From Alphaproteobacteria bacterium (lineage in GTDB: Bacteria > Pseudomonadota > Alphaproteobacteria > Caulobacterales > Parvularculaceae): a stretch of 64,000 nt of DNA. Positions 1 to 7,494 of the stretch are shown here, in pieces. Position 1 is the first letter of the stretch; each line of letters opens with the position of its first letter. Under the pieces are notes generated by a model. The model was not told the DNA's origin. It saw nothing but the letters and a program-made list of their open reading frames with translations, and did not search any database. The translations under genes were made by a program, and so were the position numbers. Location of the stretch: assembly GCA_016125425.1 (NCBI GenBank), contig WGLT01000009.1, positions 227,081 through 291,080 of the forward strand, read 5' to 3'.

Positions 1-193
1 ACTGCTCAGTTTGCGCGATCGTCCTGATGCGGAGAAACGCGCCTGGCGGGAGCTGTTTGATTACTACGTATTTGGGCCCGCGTCCCGCGCAGGGGAGCAT
101 TTGCCCGAACATGCGCGCGGCGCCCTTGGAGCTATGGATGAAATGCAGGCGCGGCGTCTTCGCGCCTATCTGCTCAATCGATTGAACCGCTGA
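1..193 (+). CDS. C-terminal end of a cupin-like domain protein (5' truncated by window edge)
   Basis: An open frame enters from the left edge and ends in a stop just before the halogenase gene. The 60-odd visible residues contain a WRELFDYYVFG block, an HLPEHARGALG block and the ending LLNRLNR. From memory, these resemble the C-terminus of the cupin-like (JmjC/Cupin_8-type) proteins often encoded next to tryptophan-halogenase-like genes in TonB-receptor loci. The gap to the next start is 17 nt, so the two genes are probably co-transcribed. The catalytic region lies outside the window, so function cannot be judged. The family call rests on tail similarity and gene context. Confidence 0.55.
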   Translation, partial: LLSLRDRPDAEKRAWRELFDYYVFGPASRAGEHLPEHARGALGAMDEMQARRLRAYLLNRLNR

Positions 194-210
194 ACGAGCG
201 GGAGGGGCGC

Positions 211-1701
211 GTGCGGGAACAGATGGTCAAGAAGGTTGTCATCGCCGGAGGCGGAACGGCGGGCTGGACGGCGGCGGCGGCGCTTTCGAGCCAGCTCGGC
301 GCATTGCTCGATATCGTCCTCGTGGAGTCGGAAGATATCGGCGGCGTGGGCGTCGGGGAATCGACAATACCGACGATCCGCACTTTCCATCATTTGCTCA
401 ATATCGATGAACGCGCCTTCATGCGCGACGTAAAGGCGACGTTCAAGCTGGGCATCGCCTTTGAGAATTGGAGCCGGGTCGGCGACCGATATTTCCATTC
501 CTTTGGCCAGATCGGAAAGAGCCCCTGGATGGGGCCGTTTCATCACATGTGGCTGCAGGCCAAAGCGGAAGGATTCGGCGGGGACCTGGCGGATTATTGT
601 TTTGAACTGCAAGCCGCTGAATCGGGGCGGTTCTTTACGTCCGAAAAGTCGAAAATCAATTACGCTTTCCACCTCGACGCCGGCCTTTACGCCCGGTTTT
701 TACGTCCCTTCAGCGAAAAGAAGGGCGTCAAACGCATTGAGGGCAAAATACGGGGGGTCGAGCAAGATCCTGTAACAGGACACATACAAGCGCTCATCAT
801 GGAGTCCGGCGCGCGGGTTGAGGGCGATCTGTTTATCGACTGCACGGGGTTCCGGGGCCTGCTGATCGAACAGACGCTGCGCGCCGGATATGAAGACTGG
901 AGCCAATGGCTCGCAACGGACAGCGCCATCGCCCTGCAGATACCGTCTGAAGAAAAAATTCTTCCCTATACGCGGGCCGTCGCGCACGAGGCGGGGTGGC
1001 GATGGCGCATTCCGCTACAGCACCGGATTGGAACCGGTCTGGTTTATTGCAGCGACTATCTCTCCGACGACGATGCGCGCCGGAAATTGCTTGACAGCTT
1101 CGACGGCGAGCCTCTCACCGAACCGCGCGTTATCCGATACCGCACCGGCCGGCGGCGCAAAGTGTGGGACAAGAACTGCATTGCGCTCGGGCTCGCATCG
1201 GGCTTCGTGGAGCCGCTCGAGTCAACCAGCATCCATCTGATTCAGATCGGCGTTACGCGGCTCATTCAGATGTTCCCGTTCGGCGGCGTCAGCGACGCGC
1301 TGGCGAAACGCTATAATGAACAGGCCGACAACGAACTTGAGCGGATCCGGGACTTCATCATTCTGCATTACAAGCTTACCGAGCGCGACGACAGCGCTTT
1401 CTGGCGCCGCTGCCGCGATATGGAAATTCCCGACACGCTGGCCCTGCGCATCGCCTTGTTCAAGGAAAGCGCTTTCGCCTATCAGGCGCCCGACGATCTT
1501 TTCCGGGTCGATTCCTGGGTGCAGGTGATGTTGGGTCAGCGTCTCGAGCCGCAGGCGCACCATCATTTGGGCAGAATTCTCTCGCGCGAACAATTGAAGC
1601 AGGTTCTGGGCGGGCTAAAGACCAACATCGCCCACGCCGTATCGCAAATGCCTACGCACAAGGAGTTTCTTGAGCGCTACTGTTCGTTGACCGATGGATG
1701 A
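211..1701 (+). CDS. Tryptophan-halogenase-like FADH2-dependent flavoprotein
   Basis: The protein has 496 residues, usual for flavin-dependent tryptophan halogenases, which chlorinate or brominate indole-type compounds using FADH2, O2 and halide. An N-terminal GGGTAGWTAAAAL dinucleotide-binding loop is followed by the lysine in the KATFKLGI block (about residue 79). WRWRIP (about 262) fits the WxWxIP family motif. The EPLESTSIHLIQ block holds the glutamate (about 337) that pairs with the lysine. All hallmark residues are therefore intact. The GTG start has GGAGG five bases upstream; an in-frame ATG four codons later is the alternative. It sits between a cupin-like gene and a GH3 gene, an arrangement typical of TonB-receptor glycan loci, where the natural substrate is not known. 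Free tryptophan need not be the substrate. Confidence 0.85.
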   Translation: MREQMVKKVVIAGGGTAGWTAAAALSSQLGALLDIVLVESEDIGGVGVGESTIPTIRTFHHLLNIDERAFMRDVKATFKLGIAFENWSRVGDRYFHSFGQIGKSPWMGPFHHMWLQAKAEGFGGDLADYCFELQAAESGRFFTSEKSKINYAFHLDAGLYARFLRPFSEKKGVKRIEGKIRGVEQDPVTGHIQALIMESGARVEGDLFIDCTGFRGLLIEQTLRAGYEDWSQWLATDSAIALQIPSEEKILPYTRAVAHEAGWRWRIPLQHRIGTGLVYCSDYLSDDDARRKLLDSFDGEPLTEPRVIRYRTGRRRKVWDKNCIALGLASGFVEPLESTSIHLIQIGVTRLIQMFPFGGVSDALAKRYNEQADNELERIRDFIILHYKLTERDDSAFWRRCRDMEIPDTLALRIALFKESAFAYQAPDDLFRVDSWVQVMLGQRLEPQAHHHLGRILSREQLKQVLGGLKTNIAHAVSQMPTHKEFLERYCSLTDG

Positions 1702-1749
1702 CGCGCGTATCGCCTTTCGATCGTTCCAGATCGCTTGTTTTGGATAGCA

Positions 1750-1767
1750 GCCAGCCGAGCGGCTGGC
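1750..1767. other. Perfect inverted repeat between halogenase and GH3 genes
   Basis: GCCAGCCG and CGGCTGGC flank a 2-base spacer in the 97-nt gap between the two genes. The hairpin would be very stable but has no T-run after it, so it is not a standard intrinsic terminator. It may stabilise the upstream mRNA end or cause partial termination within the operon. Confidence 0.4.
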
Positions 1768-1798
1768 GCCTCACGCCATTGGAGGAGCTTCGGACGCC

Positions 1799-4351
1799 AT
1801 GATCTCAATAAAGCAGCCCGAAAAGATAGCGCTATCTTTCATGCTCGCCGCCTTGGCGGCGCTGGGCGCCTGTTCTTCGCAGGATATGAAAAAGCCGGCG
1901 CAAGAGCCGAACGCATCGAACGTCATCCATCCCGAAATCTGGCCCGAAGCCGCGCCGCCATTTCCGCCGAATCCTGCGCTTGAAGCGAAGCTCGACGCGA
2001 TTCTCTCGAAAATGACGCTCGAGCAGAAAGTCGGTCAGATCATTCAGGCGGACAGCAGTTCGATCACGCCCGAGGATCTCAAGACATACAAGCTTGGGTC
2101 AATATTGAGCGGCGGCAATTCAGGGCCGAACGGCAAGCCCTATGGCTCGGCAGCCGACTGGCTGGCGATGCTTGACGCCTTTTACGATGCGGAAATGCAG
2201 GGGCCAGACGGCGAGGTCATGATCCCCCCGCTGTTCGGAATCGACGCGGTGCACGGCCATAATAATGTCATCGGCGCGACGATCTTTCCGCACAATATCG
2301 GCTTGGGCGCAACGAGAGATCCGAAGCTCATTCGACATATCGCCGAAGCGACTGCAATTGAGTTGTCGGTGACGGGACATGACTGGACATTTGCGCCGAC
2401 GCTCACCGTGCCGCGCGATGACCGATGGGGACGGACTTATGAGGGGTTCTCGGAAAATCCGGACGTCGTCCGCTCCTATGCCGCGGCGATCGTCGACGGT
2501 TTGCAGGGCGACCCTGGAACGCCCGGATTTCTCGGCGCCGGCAAGGTCGTGGCGTCAGCGAAACACTTTCTCGCTGACGGCGGAACCGACGGAGGGCGCG
2601 ACCAGGGCGACGCCTCTATCGACGAAGAGGGTCTGCGGGATATTCACGGCGCCGGTTATCCGCCTGCGGTGGAAGCCGGCGTTCAGACGGTGATGGCGTC
2701 ATTCTCAAGCTGGCGCGGCGTCAAAATGCACGGCGACAAACCGCTTTTGACTGGCGTTCTGAAAAGACGGATGCATTTTGACGGTTTCATCGTCGGCGAC
2801 TGGAACGCGCACGGCCAGCTTCCCGGTTGCACGACGACCGATTGCCCTTCAGCGCTGCTCGCCGGGCTCGACATGTATATGGCGCCGGACAGTTGGCGCG
2901 AGCTTTATGATTCGACATTGAAGGAGGTGCGAGGCGGCGCGATTCCCATGGCGCGCCTCGATGACGCAGTCCGCCGCATTTTGCGCGTCAAGTTTCGCGC
3001 GGGGTTGTTCGACAAGGGAAGGCCTTCGTCGCGTCCCTATGCGGGACGAACGGAATATCTTGGGTCGCCGGAGCACCGCGCCATCGCGCGACAGGCAGTG
3101 CGCGAGTCGCTCGTTCTCCTGAAGAACAATCACGGCGTATTGCCGCTCGATCCGTCGAAACACATTCTTGTCGTCGGGGAAAGTGCGAACAGTATCGCCT
3201 CGCAGTGCGGCGGCTGGACGCTCACCTGGCAAGGGACGGGTCTTTCAAACGATCTGTTCCCTCACGGCGAAACCATTCTCGAAGGTTTTCAGAAAGCGGC
3301 GGCGGCTGCGGGGGGAGCCGTCGTCTATAGCGCTGACGGGAAATATGAGGGAAAGCCGGACGCCGCTATCTTTGTGTTCGGCGAACAACCTTATGCTGAG
3401 TTTCAGGGGGATATTCCGAACGTCAATTTCGGCGGCCGCAATGCGGCGATGCTCGACCGGATGAGGGCCCTGAAAAAAGCGGGCGTGCCGGTCATCTCTG
3501 TTTTCATCTCCGGTCGGCCTTTGTGGGTCAATCCCGAGATGAATGCGTCCGACGCGTTTGTCGCGGCGTGGCTTCCCGGAACGGAAGGCGGAGGCGTCGC
3601 CGACGTGCTGCTCCGAAAACCGGACGGGCGGGTCAATTACGGCTTTACGGGCAAGCTGTCCTATTCGTGGCCGGCGAGTCCGACGCAAACGCCGCTCAAT
3701 GTCGGCGATCCGGATTACGCCCCGCTGTTTCCGTTCGGCTTCGGACTTACCTATCAAGCGAGCGCCGAGCTTGGCGTGCTGCCGGAAGACGCCGCAGCGA
3801 CAGCGCCGTCCAATACGACGCTCTATTTTGCGAAAGGCGGCGCGCCGGCGCCGTTTCACCTCTATGTCGGCGACGGGACCGCTGAATCACCCGCCGACGG
3901 GCCGGAGGGCGCGAGCCCGAAAGGCGGAATCGCCTATAAGGCTGCGAGCCGGCAGGCGCAGGACGATTCAAAATCCTTTGTCTGGCGCGCCGGTAAAACG
4001 GCCTATCTCAAAATCGCCGGAACAGCGCCGCTTGATCTCTCGCGTCAGACCAATGGCGACATGACGCTTTCGATCGAAGCGCGCGTCGACAACGCGCCGT
4101 CCGGACCCGTCATGTTGTCGGTCGAATGCGGCGAAAAATGCCGCGCCGGCGTCGATATTGCGGACAGGCTATCCCAGGCCGGCGCATGGCGGCGCGTTGA
4201 CGTCAGTTTGCGATGCTTCGCCGCCAAGGGCGCAAGCATGAACGCCGTCACGGCGCCCTTCCGGATCGATGCGACCGGGCCGCTGGCGATCACGGTTTCG
4301 CAGATCGAATTGCGGCAGGACCCGGGCGACGCGCTCGAATGCGGCCGGTAA
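1799..4351 (+). CDS. Glycoside hydrolase family 3 lipoprotein, ExoP-like beta-glucosidase/glucan exohydrolase
   Basis: The 850-residue protein starts with a lipoprotein signal ending in the lipobox LGAC (Cys25), so it is probably membrane-anchored. It has the GH3 barrel (about residues 55-390) and the alpha/beta sandwich (about 415-660). KHFLADGGTDGGRDQGD and the nucleophile block GFIVGDWNAHG (Asp about 334) match the glucan exohydrolase branch of GH3 (ExoP type), not the BglX/xylosidase branch. About 170 further residues follow the sandwich, an extension also known in ExoP-like enzymes. Expected activity is release of glucose from beta-glucans or cello-oligosaccharides. It lies 97 nt after the halogenase gene on the same strand and convergent with the esterase gene. 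The exact linkage preference cannot be read from the sequence. Confidence 0.88.
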   Translation: MISIKQPEKIALSFMLAALAALGACSSQDMKKPAQEPNASNVIHPEIWPEAAPPFPPNPALEAKLDAILSKMTLEQKVGQIIQADSSSITPEDLKTYKLGSILSGGNSGPNGKPYGSAADWLAMLDAFYDAEMQGPDGEVMIPPLFGIDAVHGHNNVIGATIFPHNIGLGATRDPKLIRHIAEATAIELSVTGHDWTFAPTLTVPRDDRWGRTYEGFSENPDVVRSYAAAIVDGLQGDPGTPGFLGAGKVVASAKHFLADGGTDGGRDQGDASIDEEGLRDIHGAGYPPAVEAGVQTVMASFSSWRGVKMHGDKPLLTGVLKRRMHFDGFIVGDWNAHGQLPGCTTTDCPSALLAGLDMYMAPDSWRELYDSTLKEVRGGAIPMARLDDAVRRILRVKFRAGLFDKGRPSSRPYAGRTEYLGSPEHRAIARQAVRESLVLLKNNHGVLPLDPSKHILVVGESANSIASQCGGWTLTWQGTGLSNDLFPHGETILEGFQKAAAAAGGAVVYSADGKYEGKPDAAIFVFGEQPYAEFQGDIPNVNFGGRNAAMLDRMRALKKAGVPVISVFISGRPLWVNPEMNASDAFVAAWLPGTEGGGVADVLLRKPDGRVNYGFTGKLSYSWPASPTQTPLNVGDPDYAPLFPFGFGLTYQASAELGVLPEDAAATAPSNTTLYFAKGGAPAPFHLYVGDGTAESPADGPEGASPKGGIAYKAASRQAQDDSKSFVWRAGKTAYLKIAGTAPLDLSRQTNGDMTLSIEARVDNAPSGPVMLSVECGEKCRAGVDIADRLSQAGAWRRVDVSLRCFAAKGASMNAVTAPFRIDATGPLAITVSQIELRQDPGDALECGR

Positions 4352-4385
4352 AATGGAACGCGGCGAGTTCGAGCGGCGCGCTTCG

Positions 4386-6329
4386 TTAACGCACCTCGAT
4401 GTCGAAGGGGCCGGCGGGCAGTCCTGAGCTGTCATAGAGCGTGCAGATAGGATCGTCCGCCCAACAATAACGCACGCGCGCAGGCTTTTCGCCTTTGCCG
4501 CGCGCGAGAGCGACATGGCTGCCATTCAGGCGCGCTTCGGCGTAGCGACAAACGCCGCCTGCGCTGCACAGCTCGAATCCAATCGGCTTTTCCGCGCCGA
4601 GCGCGACGAGGCCCTTGTCGATGTCGCCGAAATCGACGATGATGTTTTTCTTCGTCAATTTTGCGCTGAGCGGAACGGGTCCGGAGGGATAAACAGGCTC
4701 TCCGTACACGATGTGGCGCGCGACGCGCGCCAGCCGCCGGCCGACTTCCTGCTTGTTCGGGGGATGAATGTCGTAGCGGTCGCCGATATCGATCGTCACG
4801 GCGAGTCCGGCATGCGCATCTTCGACCGCCGCAGCGCGTTGCGCTTCGCGCAACGCAGCCCAGCCGGATTCTTGCGGCGCATCCGTGGGCACAGGGCCGA
4901 AGCCCGGGAGTTGGACCACGAGGAAGGGCAAATCCGCGCCGAAAAGAGAGCGCCAGTCGGCCATCAATTCTGTAAGATACGTCTTGTAGTGCGCCGCATC
5001 CTCCGTGTTTGATTCGCCCTGATACCAGAGCGCGCCGCGAAATCCGTAAGGGGCGATCGGGGCGATCATCGCATTATAGGCCACGCCGAGACCGCCTAAC
5101 GGCTCCCAGGGCGGGCGGGGCGGATAGCCATAAGAGGAGGGCGCCTTTTTGATGCGCCACGGCGCTTTGAGAGGCGCGGAGGAGCCGTCGGCGAAGCGGA
5201 TCGCCTGAACCGCCGAAGGCCCGACAAGCCCGCCCGGTCCCCAGGTGTTCGTAATGTTGACGACGACCTCGTTATCGCCCGCATGCAGGACGCCGCGCGG
5301 CAAGTCATAGACGCGCATGTCGCCCGATCCGCCGCCGACAGCGACGCCGTTCACCCAAGTCTGATCGATCTCGTCGACGGCGCCAAGAACAAGCTTCGCA
5401 TCTTTTCGCGCCTGATCCTCAGTGAGCGTTACATGCGTGCGATACCAGGCGAGGCCCGTGTAGGGCGAAAAATCGGGTTCGCCCCAGTGATCCCAGCGTT
5501 CAACTTTCGGGACGATGCGCCAGTCTTCGTCGTTCGTGTCTGCGCGCCAGGGTTCGTCACCCGCCGGCGCTTGTTTTTTCCACCATTGCTCCCAGAGCGA
5601 GCCCCAGCGCCGCGCGGCCGCTGCGGGATCGGTCGACGCGAGACGCGCGAGACCGAGCCGCTCGTCGTCGAATCCCGCCGCCTGCAAGCTCTTATCGCTC
5701 ATCCAGGTTTCAATGCGCGAACCGCCCCACGCCGCGACGACCAGCCCCATGGGAACGTCGATCCGCTTTTTCAACTCGCGAGCGAAGTAGTAACAGGCGG
5801 CTGAGAAGTCGGCGACGGTGTCGGGCGAGGCGGGCGTCCATCGCACAGGCGCAAGGAAGCGGCGGAGCGGCTTCAAACTGGTCCTCGTAGGAATCGTCAT
5901 CATCCGGATGTCTGAATCAGTCGCGTTCGATATTTCCGTGTCGACATTCAGCGTTCGGCGTACGGGGAGAACCATGTTCGATTGGCCGGAACACAGCCAG
6001 ACATCGCCGATCAGCACGTCTGTCACGCGTTCAGCGCGCCCGTCGTCGGCGCGCGCCGCCAAGGCGTAGGGACCGCCTGCGGCGAGGGCCGGAAAATCGG
6101 CGCGCCAGCGCCCGTCCGCGTCGGCGCGCGCCGTAACGGTCTTGCCGGCGAGCGAAGCGACGATCCGCGATCCCGGTTTGGCGTTTCCCCAGACCTCGAT
6201 CGGGCGATCGCGCTGAAGCACGGCGTGAGACTGAAACATGTCAGCCAGGAGCGGCTCTTCCGCGTGAGCGGCGACGGTGGATGCGAGAATGAACGCTGCG
6301 CCCGCCCGGCCTATCAGTTCCATTTTCAT
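4386..6329 (-). CDS. Secreted sialate O-acetylesterase-family (SGNH) acetylesterase, probable acetyl-xylan esterase
   Basis: The protein has 647 residues with a Sec signal (MKMELIGRAGAAFILASTVAAHA). SGNH motifs are visible: CSGQSNM near residue 100 (nucleophile Ser), LWYQGESNTED, and the late D-x-H block YDIHPPNK. A beta-galactosidase-like sandwich insertion lies between the first blocks. The ATG start is chosen because CTGGAGGTGAG stands directly upstream. The reading frame stays open another 588 nt, but that stretch overlaps the epimerase gene and reads as arginine-rich non-protein. Family members remove O-acetyl groups from sugars. Beside GH115 and GH3 genes, the likely target is acetylated xylan oligomers rather than sialic acid (inference). 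It lies 38 nt downstream of the epimerase gene, so the two probably form one operon. Confidence 0.85.
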   Translation of the reverse strand: MKMELIGRAGAAFILASTVAAHAEEPLLADMFQSHAVLQRDRPIEVWGNAKPGSRIVASLAGKTVTARADADGRWRADFPALAAGGPYALAARADDGRAERVTDVLIGDVWLCSGQSNMVLPVRRTLNVDTEISNATDSDIRMMTIPTRTSLKPLRRFLAPVRWTPASPDTVADFSAACYYFARELKKRIDVPMGLVVAAWGGSRIETWMSDKSLQAAGFDDERLGLARLASTDPAAAARRWGSLWEQWWKKQAPAGDEPWRADTNDEDWRIVPKVERWDHWGEPDFSPYTGLAWYRTHVTLTEDQARKDAKLVLGAVDEIDQTWVNGVAVGGGSGDMRVYDLPRGVLHAGDNEVVVNITNTWGPGGLVGPSAVQAIRFADGSSAPLKAPWRIKKAPSSYGYPPRPPWEPLGGLGVAYNAMIAPIAPYGFRGALWYQGESNTEDAAHYKTYLTELMADWRSLFGADLPFLVVQLPGFGPVPTDAPQESGWAALREAQRAAAVEDAHAGLAVTIDIGDRYDIHPPNKQEVGRRLARVARHIVYGEPVYPSGPVPLSAKLTKKNIIVDFGDIDKGLVALGAEKPIGFELCSAGGVCRYAEARLNGSHVALARGKGEKPARVRYCWADDPICTLYDSSGLPAGPFDIEVR

Positions 6330-6367
6330 GCTCACCTCCAGTCGTCCTCGAAACAGTTCTGTGAGAT

Positions 6368-7327
6368 CTACTCCGCTGTCCTGTCGAGCGCGCGTGCGGA
6401 GAGGGTCATGAACGCGCTCGCCGTCTCGCCAGGGGCGATTTCCCTCAACCCCGTCACGGAAGGCGGCTCTGGCCGGTTCACGGCGTCGGGCATGGCGCTG
6501 ACGGGCTCCAGACAGAAATAAGGCGCGTTCTCGGGGGTGTAGATGTGCAGGAAACCGAGATCGCGCGAAGCGCGCATTTCTACGGTCATCCCGCAGGCCG
6601 GCTGGTCGATCGTGACGGCGCCGCGCCAGCCTGTATGGCAATGATCGACAAAAGGCGCTTGGTCGAGAAGGACGCCCTCTTCGAGGGACAGGAAATGCGC
6701 GCCGCTCGAAAGACGAAGCGGAATGAACTGGTCGTCGACGAGCCAGACGCCTTGCGCGGAGGTTTTGAAACGCGAGCCGGAAAGTCTGGGGAAATAGGGA
6801 TGGAAGCCGTAGCTTGCCGGCATCGCTTCTTTCGAAAGGTTCGTGACGCCAAGATCGATCCGGAGGCCGTCTTCGGATAGCGTCAGGCTCTGCGTCGCCG
6901 AATACTTCCAGGGCCACTCGTCCGGGCGATCATGGAGAAAAACGATGCGCGCCTTGTTTTTCGCGCGCTGCGCCACGCTCCACGCCGCCAACCAGGCCTG
7001 TCCGTGCAGGGGATGGGGATGCGGCTTGAAATTGGATTCGAGCCGGACTTCTTTTCCCCGGAATTTGAAGGACCCGTTGGCAATACGGTTCGCATACGGA
7101 GCAAGAACGAAAGAGGCGGACTCAAAGGAGTGAATGGCGTCCGCCCGCGTCGGCCTCAGCACGTCTCGCCCGCGCCATGTCAGGCGCGCGACGGCGCCGC
7201 CGAGGCGCGGCAGGAGCGCGAGCGCGTAATCGCCGCTGACGAGTTCGATTTCGGAAGATCGAGGCGGCGCAGACTTGCAGCTCTCTCCGGCTGTGATAGC
7301 TTCGGGACTGTTAGCGATATCATTCAT
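6368..7327 (-). CDS. Aldose 1-epimerase family protein
   Basis: The protein has 319 residues without a signal peptide, so it is cytoplasmic. The family histidine appears in ASYGFHPYFP and the catalytic glutamate in APYFCLEPVSAMPDAVN. The early NRI block in PYANRIANGSFKFRG is also typical. It interconverts alpha and beta anomers of hexoses or pentoses released by the neighbouring hydrolases. It is first in a two-gene operon with the acetylesterase and is divergent from GH115 across a 167-nt gap. No good ribosome binding site precedes the ATG at the 5' end, so the exact start is uncertain by some codons. The sequence TGTTAGCG just inside the proposed start resembles a LacI-type operator half-site. 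Confidence 0.85.
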   Translation of the reverse strand: MNDIANSPEAITAGESCKSAPPRSSEIELVSGDYALALLPRLGGAVARLTWRGRDVLRPTRADAIHSFESASFVLAPYANRIANGSFKFRGKEVRLESNFKPHPHPLHGQAWLAAWSVAQRAKNKARIVFLHDRPDEWPWKYSATQSLTLSEDGLRIDLGVTNLSKEAMPASYGFHPYFPRLSGSRFKTSAQGVWLVDDQFIPLRLSSGAHFLSLEEGVLLDQAPFVDHCHTGWRGAVTIDQPACGMTVEMRASRDLGFLHIYTPENAPYFCLEPVSAMPDAVNRPEPPSVTGLREIAPGETASAFMTLSARALDRTAE

Positions 7328-7454
7328 GCTTTGCGCGATGGGTTCGAATGAGAATGGCGGCGCCGGAATTCGGGAAGGAGACGACAGTTTAGCCGCGGCC
7401 GTTGCGGCCGTCCAGTCGGCGCGCTTGGAATGGCGCGAAAAAGATCAGCTTGAT

Positions 7455-7468
7455 CAAATAATTATTGG
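7455..7468. promoter_or_regulatory. AT-rich near-palindrome ahead of the GH115 gene
   Basis: CAAATAATTATTGG is symmetric except for one base pair. It lies 26 bases before the GH115 start, in the only AT-rich stretch of the epimerase/GH115 divergent gap. It could be a -10 region, an operator or both. No second copy was found nearby, so support is weak. Confidence 0.3.
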
Positions 7469-7494
7469 ACGGGAGGGAAAGGAATGACGAAGAG

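Noticed and set aside
6330..6917. Upstream extension of the acetylesterase frame (588 nt)
   Set aside because: It overlaps the epimerase gene in another frame, is arginine-rich, and the real signal peptide with a good ribosome site starts at 6329.
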